Shown one piece after another: positions 1 through 8,426 of a stretch of 64,000 nucleotides of DNA. The DNA lies in NCBI GenBank assembly GCA_028687585.1, contig JAQTZV010000007.1, forward strand, positions 124,001 through 188,000, read 5' to 3'. Made by a program: the position numbers and the translations under genes. The notes below the pieces were generated by a model, which saw nothing but the letters and a program-made list of their open reading frames with translations, was not told the DNA's origin and did not search any database. The stretch's first letter is position 1. Each line of letters starts with the position of its first letter. The DNA is from Desulfuromonadaceae bacterium. Its GTDB lineage: Bacteria > Desulfobacterota > Desulfuromonadia > Geobacterales > Pseudopelobacteraceae.

Positions 1-1
1 G

Positions 2-1393
2 GGAGACAAGAAAATAAAGGCGATAGCCGTTCGCGGCACAAAAGATGTCTACCTTGCCCGCCCGGAAGATTTTATGGAACAATTGAAGGGTGTTACGGAA
101 TATATTCAACACAGGTGGGCCAACCCTATTCAGGACGTAATGACGATTTTGTCAGGAATCGGCTCACCACAGGAGATGAAGCATACCGATGAAAAGTGGC
201 ATACCGAAAATTTCGTCTGGGGCAATGCCCGCACTCGAAGAAGGGATTTCTGGACCGATGAAATTGATGAATCCTGGTCAAAGTCCCAACATGCCGCAGT
301 GAAGCGGCTGATAAGCTGTTTTAACTGTCCTACCCATTGCGGAGCATTGATTTCTCACAAGAATACCCCGCGGTACATGGCGAAATGCTTCGGAAAGCTT
401 ACCTATGCCATGGCAGCCTATGTGGACGACCTGGACTTCTCCTGGAAAATTCTGCAACGCGCCACTGAGTATGGGGTCGATTCCTTCTCTACTCCGCAGA
501 TTCTGGCCTTCGCCGTTGAGCTCTACGAAGCCGGCATTCTTACCGATAAAGACTTCGCCGGATGTCCTTCCGATAAGGAGGGTCGCTTCTTGTGGCTGCT
601 CGACAGGGTTGTGCGGCGGGAAGGAATCGGCGACATTCTGGCTGACGGTGTCTATTTTGCGGCTCGGAAGATCGGGAACGGTGCGGAAGCATTTGACCAT
701 AATACGATCAAGAAACATGAGCAGCTTCCGGTAAAGCTTGGCACACTGGACCCGCTCTATTTCCTGATGTATTCCACCAATGAGAAGATAAGTATTACCC
801 AAATGGAAGGCCAATGGCCCCAGTCGGCATTTCCCACGATGGAACAGAGAGAAAACTTTGTCAGGGATTGGCCCCAGCTTCCCGATGACAAGTTCAAGAA
901 ATACGTGCTGGACTGGGATATCAGAGGTGAAAAAGCGATACCGTATTACCCGACACCTGACATAGCGTCTGAAATTGTGGATTGGATGGAGACGATGCAT
1001 AACATCGATGATGCCTGCGGTATGTGCTGCGGTATGTCGTCGTTCTGCTTCAAGCCCCCCTATCATATACACAACTACCCAAAAATTATCTCGGCAGCGA
1101 CCGGAATGGATCTGGATGAAGAGGGACTGAAGAAAATTGCCAACAGGAGCCGGAATCTGCACAGGGCATACAATAACAGAAAAGGAATTAGAAGGGTCGA
1201 TGAGAAGCCGCCCGCAGATCATTGGAAAAAGAGGTTTCCTGAACTCGAAGAAGAGCTGCTGTCTACATATTATGCATTCAAGGGATGGAATCACGACGGC
1301 ATTCCAACGAGGGAAAAGCTGGAAGAGCTGGACTTGGGCTACGTTGCCGACGACCTGGAAAAGAGAGGTATACTACACAATGGCCACAATTAA
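2..1393 (+). CDS. AOR-family tungsten oxidoreductase (BamB/aldehyde:ferredoxin oxidoreductase type), 5'-truncated
   Basis: The reading frame is open from the window edge (frame starts at base 2), so the N-terminal part is missing; 463 residues remain of a family that is usually about 600-650. The visible part opens with GDKKIKAIAVRGTKDVYLA, typical of the AOR family just before its helical domains. A CxxCxxxC group (SCFNCPTHCG, about residue 106 of the visible part) and a late Cys-rich stretch (DDACGMCCGMSSFC) fit the single [4Fe-4S] cluster next to the tungsten bis-pyranopterin. Family enzymes oxidise aldehydes to acids with ferredoxin or, as BamB, take part in benzoyl-CoA reduction. The next gene is a multi-cluster ferredoxin overlapping by 14 bp, as in BamB-BamC-type pairs. 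The substrate is not decided by the sequence; with a probable W-enzyme maturase close by and several ADHs in the window, an aldehyde substrate is my preference. Confidence 0.88.
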   Translation, partial: GDKKIKAIAVRGTKDVYLARPEDFMEQLKGVTEYIQHRWANPIQDVMTILSGIGSPQEMKHTDEKWHTENFVWGNARTRRRDFWTDEIDESWSKSQHAAVKRLISCFNCPTHCGALISHKNTPRYMAKCFGKLTYAMAAYVDDLDFSWKILQRATEYGVDSFSTPQILAFAVELYEAGILTDKDFAGCPSDKEGRFLWLLDRVVRREGIGDILADGVYFAARKIGNGAEAFDHNTIKKHEQLPVKLGTLDPLYFLMYSTNEKISITQMEGQWPQSAFPTMEQRENFVRDWPQLPDDKFKKYVLDWDIRGEKAIPYYPTPDIASEIVDWMETMHNIDDACGMCCGMSSFCFKPPYHIHNYPKIISAATGMDLDEEGLKKIANRSRNLHRAYNNRKGIRRVDEKPPADHWKKRFPELEEELLSTYYAFKGWNHDGIPTREKLEELDLGYVADDLEKRGILHNGHN

Positions 1394-1910
1394 GAAGAAG
1401 ATCAAAGTAATCAAGGTTGATGCAGATAAATGCAATGGCTGCCGGACCTGTGAGGTGATGTGCTCCGCTTTTCATGCCGTCCCGAAATACAGCAGCAACA
1501 ATCCGGCACGATCCCGTATCCAGATTATTACTGACCGGTTGGAGGATATCTGGCTTCCGGTATTTGCGGGGGAGTACACCGCATCGGAATGTTCCGGTAG
1601 AAACAGGTATGTGATGAACGGAAAGGAGTACGCTGAGTGCAATTCCTGCCGGGCGTCCTGCCCAGCCCGGGACTTGTTCAAAGAGCCGGACTCCGGCCTT
1701 CCGCTTAAATGTGATATGTGTGATGGCGAAGAAGAGCCGATATGCGTCAAGTGGTGCCTGGTTGGTGCCATCACCTACGAAGAGCGGGAAGAGGAGCGGC
1801 AAGATGAACCGAGGCTGGGAGAGATGGAGATCGGCTTGCAGGCTTTGGCTGACCGGCATGGCATGAAGAAGGTTTTGGAGACTGTTGCGCGAATGTCTAA
1901 GAAGGGCTAA
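1380..1910 (+). CDS. Multi-cluster 4Fe-4S ferredoxin, electron-transfer partner of the AOR (BamC-like)
   Basis: This is a 176-aa cytoplasmic iron-sulfur protein. ATG 1380 is chosen because it follows AAGAGAGG and gives MATIKKKIKVIKVD just before the first cluster motif; the longer ORF only reads through the AOR gene. Cysteine groups are CNGCRTCEVMC (about residues 17-27), CNSCRASCPARD (about 85) and CDMCDGEEEPICVKWC (about 108), enough for three [4Fe-4S] clusters. The DMSO-reductase-type beta-subunit pattern, with a long insert between clusters, is that of the small Fe-S subunits that accompany AOR/BamB-like catalytic subunits. The 14-bp overlap with the AOR implies translational coupling and a fixed subunit ratio. 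It probably passes electrons from the W site to a soluble ferredoxin or another redox complex. Confidence 0.85.
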   Translation: MATIKKKIKVIKVDADKCNGCRTCEVMCSAFHAVPKYSSNNPARSRIQIITDRLEDIWLPVFAGEYTASECSGRNRYVMNGKEYAECNSCRASCPARDLFKEPDSGLPLKCDMCDGEEEPICVKWCLVGAITYEEREEERQDEPRLGEMEIGLQALADRHGMKKVLETVARMSKKG

Positions 1911-1933
1911 TCCTTTCAGTCGCAGGTACATAC

Positions 1934-2377
1934 ATGAGAGTAAATCTATCAATTCGCGCTGCAATTCAGAGCGACCTTGAATCTGTTATCGCCTTGGATC
2001 ATGTCACTACCAGGGAAGCAAAACCGGGTTATTGGCGGGGGATTTTCGCCCACTATGTAACCGGCAGCAGAAAAGACCGTTTTTTTCTCGTCGCGGAAAC
2101 CGGTGATGCTGTCATTGGATTTGTTGTCGGAGAGATCCGCGCCTGGGAATTCGGATCGCCTCCTTGTGGGTGGGTGTTCGCACTCACAGTTTCTCCTCAT
2201 GCACGAGAAATGAGCATGGCTACACGGCTGTTCGAAGAAATATCGGGGCAGATGAAACGGGTAGGGGTCTCGATAGTAAGAACCATGGTTAGTCTTGAAG
2301 ATGCTGAAACAATGTCGTTCTTTCGCGGTATGGGTATGCGGTCCGGCAGATACATAGAACTGAAAAGTCAAATTTGA
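1934..2377 (+). CDS. GNAT-family N-acetyltransferase
   Basis: This is a 147-aa protein with the GNAT fold pattern: an N-terminal IRAAIQSDLESVIALDH strand-helix, a central VFALTVSPHAREMSMATRLF segment where the acetyl-CoA-binding V-x-P-x-x-R-x-x-x-x-A/G motif A sits (about residues 85-105), and a C-terminal AETMSFFRGMGM segment like motif B. It lies 23 bp after the ferredoxin and before the radical SAM gene, in the same direction. Its acceptor is unknown. RimI-like protein acetylation of a neighbour is possible, since small GNATs do occur beside AOR/radical SAM cassettes, but that is inference. The start codon has only a weak upstream AGG. Confidence 0.8.
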   Translation: MRVNLSIRAAIQSDLESVIALDHVTTREAKPGYWRGIFAHYVTGSRKDRFFLVAETGDAVIGFVVGEIRAWEFGSPPCGWVFALTVSPHAREMSMATRLFEEISGQMKRVGVSIVRTMVSLEDAETMSFFRGMGMRSGRYIELKSQI

Positions 2378-2454
2378 AGATAACACGCAGAGAATAGAAA
2401 TGATGTTCAACATAGTGAAACAAGCTTGCCCATAGGAATTTAGGTGATTTTAAA

Positions 2455-3795
2455 GTGATAAAAGCTCTGCTCGAAAACAGTGCTAAAGAAGCAACGCCTT
2501 CCACGGCAGCGTTACGCGAATTTCCTACTAAATTATTCGTGGAGACAACAACCCGCTGTAACCTTGGCTGTTTCATGTGCGTAAAGCAGAACCGGGGCAG
2601 CGAGATCAGTGAAGGTGATTTTTCACCTGAACTGTTTTCCCGCCTTGAGCCGGCACTGCCACATATCGAATCGCTCGTACTCAACGGTGTCGGCGAACCG
2701 CTCCTGAATTCACATCTTGAACCGTTCATTCGCAGAGCAAGAACAAAGATGTCATCATCCGGTTGGATCGGTTTCCAGAGCAATGGTTTGATGATGACAC
2801 ACCCTCGTGCAGTGTCTCTCGTTGCAGCCGGAGTCGACAGGGTCTGTCTGTCAATTGATGCGATATCTCCCGAACAATTCAAAAATATGCGTGAGGGGGG
2901 AGAAGTAGATGAGATTGATATGGCCCTGTCTGCACTAAGGAGTGCCAAGAAACAGTGCCTACGACCTGAAGTAAAGGTCGGTATCGAATTTGTGGCAATG
3001 AAAAAGAATATCAAAGGGCTTCCTGAGACGCTGGAATGGTCAGCAAGCCGTGGAGCAAGCTTTGCCATTGTCACCCATGTACTGCCCTATGGCGAACAGC
3101 ATTCCGGCGAAGCGGTGTACTGCAATATTTCCGATCAGGCACTCACTCTTTACAACTTCTGGCGTCGAAGGGCAATCAAGTCCGGCGTTGATATTCAGCG
3201 CTACTCTGAAGTTCGCTTTAAATACAGACGCACGCGGCAAGACCGGGCCATCATTGCTGCGGTTGATGCTATGAAAGCCGAAGCTGCTCAAAAAAATATC
3301 ATGCTCGACTTGAAAAAACTTCTCCAGGTAGAGCACCAACTGTTTGATGAAATTACTGATATTTTTGGCAAGGCCACAGAAGTGGCTGACAAGACCGGAT
3401 TGGAGCTGCGATTGCCGGAGTTGGCTCTGAAGGAACAGCGAACATGCCGCTTTGTTGAAGAAGGAAGCGCCTTTGTAACATGGAACGGAGATATTTCACC
3501 CTGTTATTTTTTGTGGCACCGCTACAACTGTTTTGCCAATGGCTGGAATCAGACCGTAAAAACCAAAATATTCGGCAATCTGACTCATCAGGATATCATG
3601 GACATCTGGAATACCCCGGAATTCAGTTCGTTTCGCAGGAACGTGATCGCTTATGATTATGCATTTTGTGCCAGTTGTGGTGTGGCGCCATGCGACTATG
3701 TGCAAGCCGAAGAATTCGAACAGGACTGCCACGTCAGAAATGTGCCGTGCGGGTCATGTCTCTGGTGTACCGGGGTATTTCAGTGTCTGAGCTGA
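2455..3795 (+). CDS. Radical SAM/SPASM protein, probable tungsten-oxidoreductase maturase
   Basis: This is a 446-aa protein. The GTG start follows TAGGTGATT. The radical SAM motif is CNLGCFMCVKQ (about residues 36-42), followed by NGVGEPLLN (the GGE-like motif) and an auxiliary C-terminal Cys-rich SPASM-type region (CRFVEEGSAFVTWNGDISPC, then FCASCGVAPC and CGSCLWCTGVFQC). Radical SAM proteins of this layout are known next to AOR-type tungsten enzymes and are annotated in public family models as 'tungsten cofactor oxidoreductase radical SAM maturase'; I recognise the likeness but could not search. The likely job is post-translational or cofactor modification of the upstream AOR. The target atom is unknown. 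It is the last gene of the + strand group, with a hairpin following. Confidence 0.78.
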   Translation: MIKALLENSAKEATPSTAALREFPTKLFVETTTRCNLGCFMCVKQNRGSEISEGDFSPELFSRLEPALPHIESLVLNGVGEPLLNSHLEPFIRRARTKMSSSGWIGFQSNGLMMTHPRAVSLVAAGVDRVCLSIDAISPEQFKNMREGGEVDEIDMALSALRSAKKQCLRPEVKVGIEFVAMKKNIKGLPETLEWSASRGASFAIVTHVLPYGEQHSGEAVYCNISDQALTLYNFWRRRAIKSGVDIQRYSEVRFKYRRTRQDRAIIAAVDAMKAEAAQKNIMLDLKKLLQVEHQLFDEITDIFGKATEVADKTGLELRLPELALKEQRTCRFVEEGSAFVTWNGDISPCYFLWHRYNCFANGWNQTVKTKIFGNLTHQDIMDIWNTPEFSSFRRNVIAYDYAFCASCGVAPCDYVQAEEFEQDCHVRNVPCGSCLWCTGVFQCLS

Positions 3796-3813
3796 TAGAG
3801 GGGAAAAGAGGGT

Positions 3814-3845
3814 AGAGGGAAAAGAGGCGTTGCTCTTTCCCCTCT
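3814..3845. terminator. Intergenic stem-loop between convergent genes
   Basis: A 13-bp stem, AGAGGGAAAAGAG paired with CTCTTTCCCCTCT with one wobble and a 6-nt loop, lies between the converging radical SAM and semialdehyde dehydrogenase genes. A related AGAGGGGAAAAGAG copy stands just before it. There is no long T-run, so it may act as a weak bidirectional terminator or 3'-end stabiliser. Confidence 0.5.
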
Positions 3846-3857
3846 TGATAGATTATC

Positions 3858-5312
3858 TTAAATTCCGCCCATGCAGAGATATTTGATTTCCAGGAAATCC
3901 TCGATCCCGTACCTGGAACCTTCCCGTCCGCTCCCCGACTCTTTAATGCCGCCAAACGGCGCTACTTCCGTGGAAATGATGCCGGTGTTGATGCCGACTA
4001 TCCCGCATTCAAGGGCCTCGGCAACTCGCCAGACCCTGCCGATATCCCGGCTGTAAAAATAGGCAGCCAGACCGAATTCGGTATCATTTGCCATGGCAAT
4101 GGCCTCTTCATCGGTTGAAAAACGAAAGAGTGGCGCCAACGGTCCAAATGTCTCCTCTTTGGCAACGGCCATTTCATTCGTTACGTCCGCCAGGATTGTC
4201 GGCTGGAAGAACGAACCGCCCAATTCATGGCGTTTTCCACCCATAACAACCCGGGCGCCACGGGCGACGGCGTCTGCTATCTGCTCTTCGACCTTTTCAA
4301 CTGAGTTCAGGTCGATCAGCGGCCCCTGCTGAGTCTCTCCTTTGAGGCCGTCTCCCACTTTCAATTCGCTTACGGCAGCAACAAGTTTTTCCATGAAACG
4401 GTCATAGACCCCATCCTGCACCAGAAACCGGTTGGTGCAGACACAGGTCTGACCGGTATTGCGGTACTTGGAGGCAATGGCCCCTTCAACCGCCGCATCA
4501 AGGTCGGCGTCATTGAATACTATGAACGGGGCATTGCCACCCAGCTCCATGGAAACTTTCTTCACGGTGCCGGCGCACTGCGCAATCAACTGCTTGCCGA
4601 TCTCGGTGGAACCGGTAAAGGTCAGTTTACGCACAATCGGATTGGCAGTCATTTCGCCGCCGATTGCACTGGATGAGCCGGTAATGACGCTGAATACGCC
4701 TGCCGGAATTCCGGCCCGTTCGGCAAGAACGGCCAGCGCCAGCGCAGAATACGGCGTTGCGGTTGCCGGTTTGAGCAGCATGGTGCATCCGGCCGCAAGC
4801 GCCGGTCCCGCTTTACGGGTAATCATTGCCGCCGGGAAGTTCCAGGGGGTAATAGCTGCACAGACGCCGACCGGTTCTTTGAGCACAACGATGCGCTTGT
4901 CTTTCTGGTGCGCCGGAATGGTATCGCCATAGATCCGTTTTCCCTCCTTGGCGAACCACTCGATAAATGACGCCGCATAAAGGATTTCACCACGAGATTC
5001 GAACAGCGGCTTACCCTGCTCGGCGGTCATCAGGACCGCCAGATCTTCCTGATTTTCCAGTATTAATTCAAACCAGCGCCGCAGCAGTACAAAGCGCTCC
5101 CGCGCCGTCAATGCCCGCCAGCCAGGATAGGCCGAATTTGCCGCCGCTATGGCGGCGCGTGTTTCCGTGCTGCCCATTTTCGGCACTGAGCCGATGGTTT
5201 CTCCCGTTGCCGGGTTGGTAACCGGAATTGTCTCCAGCGTATCGGCACTGCACCATGTGCCGTTGATGTAACATTGTTGGCGTAACAGATCCGGATCATT
5301 CAAGACAAACAT
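3858..5312 (-). CDS. gabD: NAD(P)-dependent succinate-semialdehyde dehydrogenase (GabD-like)
   Basis: This is a 484-aa aldehyde dehydrogenase, near the length of classical GabD (about 482). ATG 5312 is chosen over the longer ORF because it has AGGGAGATT upstream and begins MFVLNDPDLLRQQCYINGTW, the normal family start. The catalytic Cys is in NTGQTCVCTNRF, the general-base Glu in MELGGNAPF, and the cofactor-binding ITPWNFPAAM and FTGSTEIGKQ segments are present. The substrate class (succinate semialdehyde or a related omega-carboxy or short aldehyde) comes from overall likeness and is less sure than the ALDH assignment. It stands alone: the upstream operon ends in its own terminator 220 bp before the start. 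Confidence 0.85.
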   Translation of the reverse strand: MFVLNDPDLLRQQCYINGTWCSADTLETIPVTNPATGETIGSVPKMGSTETRAAIAAANSAYPGWRALTARERFVLLRRWFELILENQEDLAVLMTAEQGKPLFESRGEILYAASFIEWFAKEGKRIYGDTIPAHQKDKRIVVLKEPVGVCAAITPWNFPAAMITRKAGPALAAGCTMLLKPATATPYSALALAVLAERAGIPAGVFSVITGSSSAIGGEMTANPIVRKLTFTGSTEIGKQLIAQCAGTVKKVSMELGGNAPFIVFNDADLDAAVEGAIASKYRNTGQTCVCTNRFLVQDGVYDRFMEKLVAAVSELKVGDGLKGETQQGPLIDLNSVEKVEEQIADAVARGARVVMGGKRHELGGSFFQPTILADVTNEMAVAKEETFGPLAPLFRFSTDEEAIAMANDTEFGLAAYFYSRDIGRVWRVAEALECGIVGINTGIISTEVAPFGGIKESGSGREGSRYGIEDFLEIKYLCMGGI

Positions 5313-5532
5313 GTAGTCAATCTCCCTTTTAATTGTTTTACTCACCAACCAGTACCCCCGAATAATTATTGGAATATCCGAAATATCAACATCAATTGCT
5401 GTGTACAGCAAAATGCATACCGTAATTATTTGTTAAAGAATTAGGGTAGTTGAGCTGAATGCTGCATGAATAATGATGCAAACAAGCATATTTTATTCGA
5501 TACTGCATAAAATGGGAAATGGTGCAAAAAAC

Positions 5533-5560
5533 AAAAAAACCTTCTCTTGGTAGAAAAGGT
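5533..5560 (-). terminator. Rho-independent terminator of the Mo-hydroxylase operon
   Basis: On the minus strand an 8-bp stem (ACCTTTTC / GAGAAGGT, one G-U) is followed by TTTTTTTG. It lies about 45 bp downstream of the histidine phosphatase stop, so the 17387-to-5604 operon probably ends here. The rest of 5313-5603 holds AT-rich sequence with repeated TGCAT motifs and no gene that I can support. Confidence 0.8.
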
Positions 5561-5603
5561 GCGGGGGAGAACCACTGCCGGGGGACCGTCAAGCTCGAAA
5601 CCT

Positions 5604-6245
5604 CTATTCTCCGCGTAGAGCTGTTTCTGCCGGGATATTGAGCCGATGGATCACCCATGATTTTGCGGAATATTCCAGAATATTCAGGCAGCCGTATTCC
5701 TGGCCCAGGCGGAAGAGATTGGCCGGCGGCATGCCGAGCAGGTGGCACAGGATTACCCGGTTTACTCCGGCGTGGCCGACGATCAGCAGGTTCCCGTGAG
5801 ACTGTTGCACAATTTTTTCAAAGGCCGGCACAACCCGGGCAGAGAGGTCGGCAAAACTCTCTCCGCCGGGGGGGCGGTATCCTCCCAGATCGGCGCCACG
5901 CAGCCGGTACTCCAGCGGGAACAGTTGCTGTACTTCACTGACCGGCATGCCGTCCCAACTGCCGAGATTTATTTCATTCAGGCCCGGCAGGATCGTCAGA
6001 GACGCATGGTGCGGCTGTGCGATGATCCGGGCGGTTTCGACGGCGCGTTGCAGGGCGCTGCAGAAGATGCCGTTGAACGGAATCCCGGCGAGTTCCTGAT
6101 GCCACCATTTTGCCTGTAACCGCCCCGCTTCATTGAGTGAACTCTCGCTCCGGCCAATAAAGCGGCGGACGTCATCAATCCTGGAATCACCGTGCCGCAG
6201 AAGATAAACGGTGCGCCTCCCCTGAATGTGTCCGGCACGATTCAT
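5604..6245 (-). CDS. Histidine phosphatase (phosphoglycerate mutase-like)
   Basis: This is a 213-aa protein with the RHG signature YLLRHGDSRID near residue 15, the second-motif ETARII, a catalytic acidic region GGESFADL and the conserved late histidine in LLIVGHAGVNR. The family removes phosphate from small molecules; CobC-like members act on nucleotide-loop intermediates. It overlaps the preceding MocA-HD gene by 4 bp (ATGA), so it belongs to the Mo-hydroxylase operon. A role in cofactor or nucleotide clean-up fits, but nothing in the sequence names the substrate. It is the last gene before a strong terminator. Confidence 0.8.
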   Translation of the reverse strand: MNRAGHIQGRRTVYLLRHGDSRIDDVRRFIGRSESSLNEAGRLQAKWWHQELAGIPFNGIFCSALQRAVETARIIAQPHHASLTILPGLNEINLGSWDGMPVSEVQQLFPLEYRLRGADLGGYRPPGGESFADLSARVVPAFEKIVQQSHGNLLIVGHAGVNRVILCHLLGMPPANLFRLGQEYGCLNILEYSAKSWVIHRLNIPAETALRGE

Positions 6246-7369
6246 GGATGAACATTCACCAATACTTCTGTAAGCGGGACACCAAGCTGTAACTCCACCA
6301 ATTGAAGAATCCCGCGTGCTCTCTCATAACGCCGGGCAATTGCTTCAACACAGGCGGAATTATCGGCATGACAGGCAATTTGACGTTGGCAGCGATTCTC
6401 CAGCGGGACGATCCGTGTTTCCTCCACCAGTTTGTCGGCAAGATAGAGGATTTCGGCAGCATCGAGTGAAGCGTGATGCCGGGGGGGAAGCTCCATATGG
6501 ACGGCAACCAGCTCGGCGATTGCGCGGTACCCCATACCGCGCAGAGTAGCGGCTCCAACCGCGGCGTGTCGGGCTTCTCCCTTGGCAAGATCGTGGAGCA
6601 GTGCGGCTGCTTCGATCAAGGGGAGATCAAAATGACAGCCGGTGTCGTTCAGCTTTCCTGCCAGCAGCAGCGCCACCTCGGCCACGACTCTGCAATGTGC
6701 GGCAACCGCACTATCGGAACCGAATCGTTCCGCCAGCAGCAGCTCGCAGGCCTGCCGTGAGGGAATTGGAACTCCGCGCAGCGAGTCTCTCAGCCGCTGG
6801 TAATCCTCCGGGGTGTCCATATCGAGCAGAATGCCTTCATCATCGCATTCAACGGTGGCCGAATCGCTTTCATGGCGCATCAGGAGCCCATTCAGTCCGC
6901 CACTGCCGTCCCAGGAAAGGATACGCTCACGGTACGAAGCTGATATCAGCGGCGGGTGGCCGCGCGTGCCGCGAAAGGCGGGATAGAGGACACCCTTTGT
7001 ACTCTGCTGATATTGCCGGAGCAGTAGCTCAATCGTACCCGGCTGCACCAGCGGAATGTCAACCGGCAGCAGCAGGAATGCTCCTGTTTCGGCATCCAGG
7101 CTTTCGGCAGCGGTGACCACCGAGGAAAACATCCCTTCGTGATAGCGTTCGTTCAGTAGCGGGCGAACCTGCATGAACTGCAGCCGCGGCAGCAACTCCG
7201 TTGCACAATGGCCGATAACAACGCGGATATCCTCAATTCCGGCTCCCCGAAAAAGAGCAACGGCTCTTTCCAGCACCGTCGTATCGCCAAACGGCAGGAG
7301 CGGCTTGAAGGCTCCCATGCGTGACGAATAACCGGCGGCGAGAATAACGGTAGCAACGTGGCCTTTCAT
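6242..7369 (-). CDS. MocA/MobA-like nucleotidyltransferase fused to an HD domain
   Basis: This is a 375-aa two-domain protein. The N-terminal half (about residues 1-190) is a molybdopterin nucleotidyltransferase: ATVILAAGYSSRMGAFKPLL carries the GxxSRMGxxK nucleotide-binding loop, followed by LLPVDIPLV and the RGHPPLIS segment. The C-terminal half has HD phosphohydrolase features (HCRVVAEVALL, AALLHDLAKGE, VHMELPP). MocA enzymes attach CMP to Moco for xanthine-dehydrogenase-family enzymes, which fits the Mo hydroxylase in the same operon. The HD domain may hydrolyse a nucleotide by-product (inference). ATG 7369 starts one base past the XdhC stop and is preferred over an upstream start inside xdhC. 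Confidence 0.88.
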   Translation of the reverse strand: MKGHVATVILAAGYSSRMGAFKPLLPFGDTTVLERAVALFRGAGIEDIRVVIGHCATELLPRLQFMQVRPLLNERYHEGMFSSVVTAAESLDAETGAFLLLPVDIPLVQPGTIELLLRQYQQSTKGVLYPAFRGTRGHPPLISASYRERILSWDGSGGLNGLLMRHESDSATVECDDEGILLDMDTPEDYQRLRDSLRGVPIPSRQACELLLAERFGSDSAVAAHCRVVAEVALLLAGKLNDTGCHFDLPLIEAAALLHDLAKGEARHAAVGAATLRGMGYRAIAELVAVHMELPPRHHASLDAAEILYLADKLVEETRIVPLENRCQRQIACHADNSACVEAIARRYERARGILQLVELQLGVPLTEVLVNVHP

Positions 7370-7370
7370 G

Positions 7371-8426
7371 CTACGCAATCCCCTCAGCCCGGATCCGGAT
7401 AAGTTCGGCAATGATGCTGACGGCAATTTCTGATGTCGTAGCAGCTTTTATGTCGAGACCGATCGGGCAGTGTACCCGCTCAAGCGCCTCGTCGGAGAAG
7501 CCTTCCCGCTGCAGCACCTTGAACAGCTCCTTCCGCTTGCGGTGGCTCCCCATCATGCCGATATATCCCGCTCTGGTGCGCAGGGCCTGCGTCAACACGG
7601 TTTTGTCATGCTGGTGTCCCCGTGTGGCGATCACCACATAGCTGTCACCATCCGGCTCCAAGCCGGCGAAGCACTCCTCGAAATTGTCCAGCACCAGGAT
7701 CGAATCGGCCTGGGGAAACCGTTCCCGGTTGGCGTATTCGCTTCGGTCGTCCAGCACCACTGTCCGGAAATCGACCATCTCGGCCAACAGGGCAACCTGT
7801 TGTGAGACATGGCCCGCCCCATAGATATAAACGGTGCTGGGAATAAAACAGCGCTCAATGACGAACTGCTCTCCTTCTATGGTCTCCACCACCGGATAGG
7901 TTGATCGATAGGCCTTTTCAATCAGCAGATGCAGCCATTCCCGCGGATAGGGGAATTCTCCGGTCAGTGAGCCGTCCTCCAGAACCAGGCTGCGGGCCGT
8001 CTGATGCTTCTTGTCACCTACGGCGCCGAGCGATGCGACCAGATAACATTTTTCGCCGTTCTGAAGTGCGTCGCGCAGTTTCCTGAACATCTCGATGTTC
8101 AGCGGTGATGCCGGAATAAAATCCACCAGCAGCTTGACGTTGCCGCCGCAGATCATCTGCATGCTGGCGGCATCCGCTCCCGAGAGATCGAATGCCAGAA
8201 CCTCGGCAACTCTGGACTTGAATACTCTGGCAGCCCTTTTCTGCGCGGCTGACTCCAATACTCCGCCTCCCACCGTGCCGATGGAGCTCCCGTCAGCACG
8301 GACCACCATCTTGGCGCCCGCCAGACAGGGGGCCGATCCCGATTTACTCAGTACCGTAACCAACGCAAAATCTTCACCTTCGCCCTGCACACCGCATACG
8401 GTCTGCGCCAGCCAGCTCATCAACAT
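7371..8426 (-). CDS. xdhC: XdhC-family Mo-hydroxylase maturation factor
   Basis: This is a 351-aa protein with the XdhC/CoxI N-terminal motif (ALVTVLSKSGSAPCLAGAKM and GTVGGGVLE) and a C-terminal Rossmann domain (VYIYGAGHVSQQVALLAEM) ending in YIGMMGSHRKR. XdhC binds Moco, assists sulfuration of the Mo ligand and inserts the cofactor into xanthine-dehydrogenase-family apoenzymes. Its partner here is the 931-aa Mo hydroxylase in the same operon. Start 8426 has GGGAGA eight bases upstream and overlaps the CoA ligase end by 7 bp; an alternative in-frame ATG lies two codons on. Confidence 0.92.
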   Translation of the reverse strand: MLMSWLAQTVCGVQGEGEDFALVTVLSKSGSAPCLAGAKMVVRADGSSIGTVGGGVLESAAQKRAARVFKSRVAEVLAFDLSGADAASMQMICGGNVKLLVDFIPASPLNIEMFRKLRDALQNGEKCYLVASLGAVGDKKHQTARSLVLEDGSLTGEFPYPREWLHLLIEKAYRSTYPVVETIEGEQFVIERCFIPSTVYIYGAGHVSQQVALLAEMVDFRTVVLDDRSEYANRERFPQADSILVLDNFEECFAGLEPDGDSYVVIATRGHQHDKTVLTQALRTRAGYIGMMGSHRKRKELFKVLQREGFSDEALERVHCPIGLDIKAATTSEIAVSIIAELIRIRAEGIA

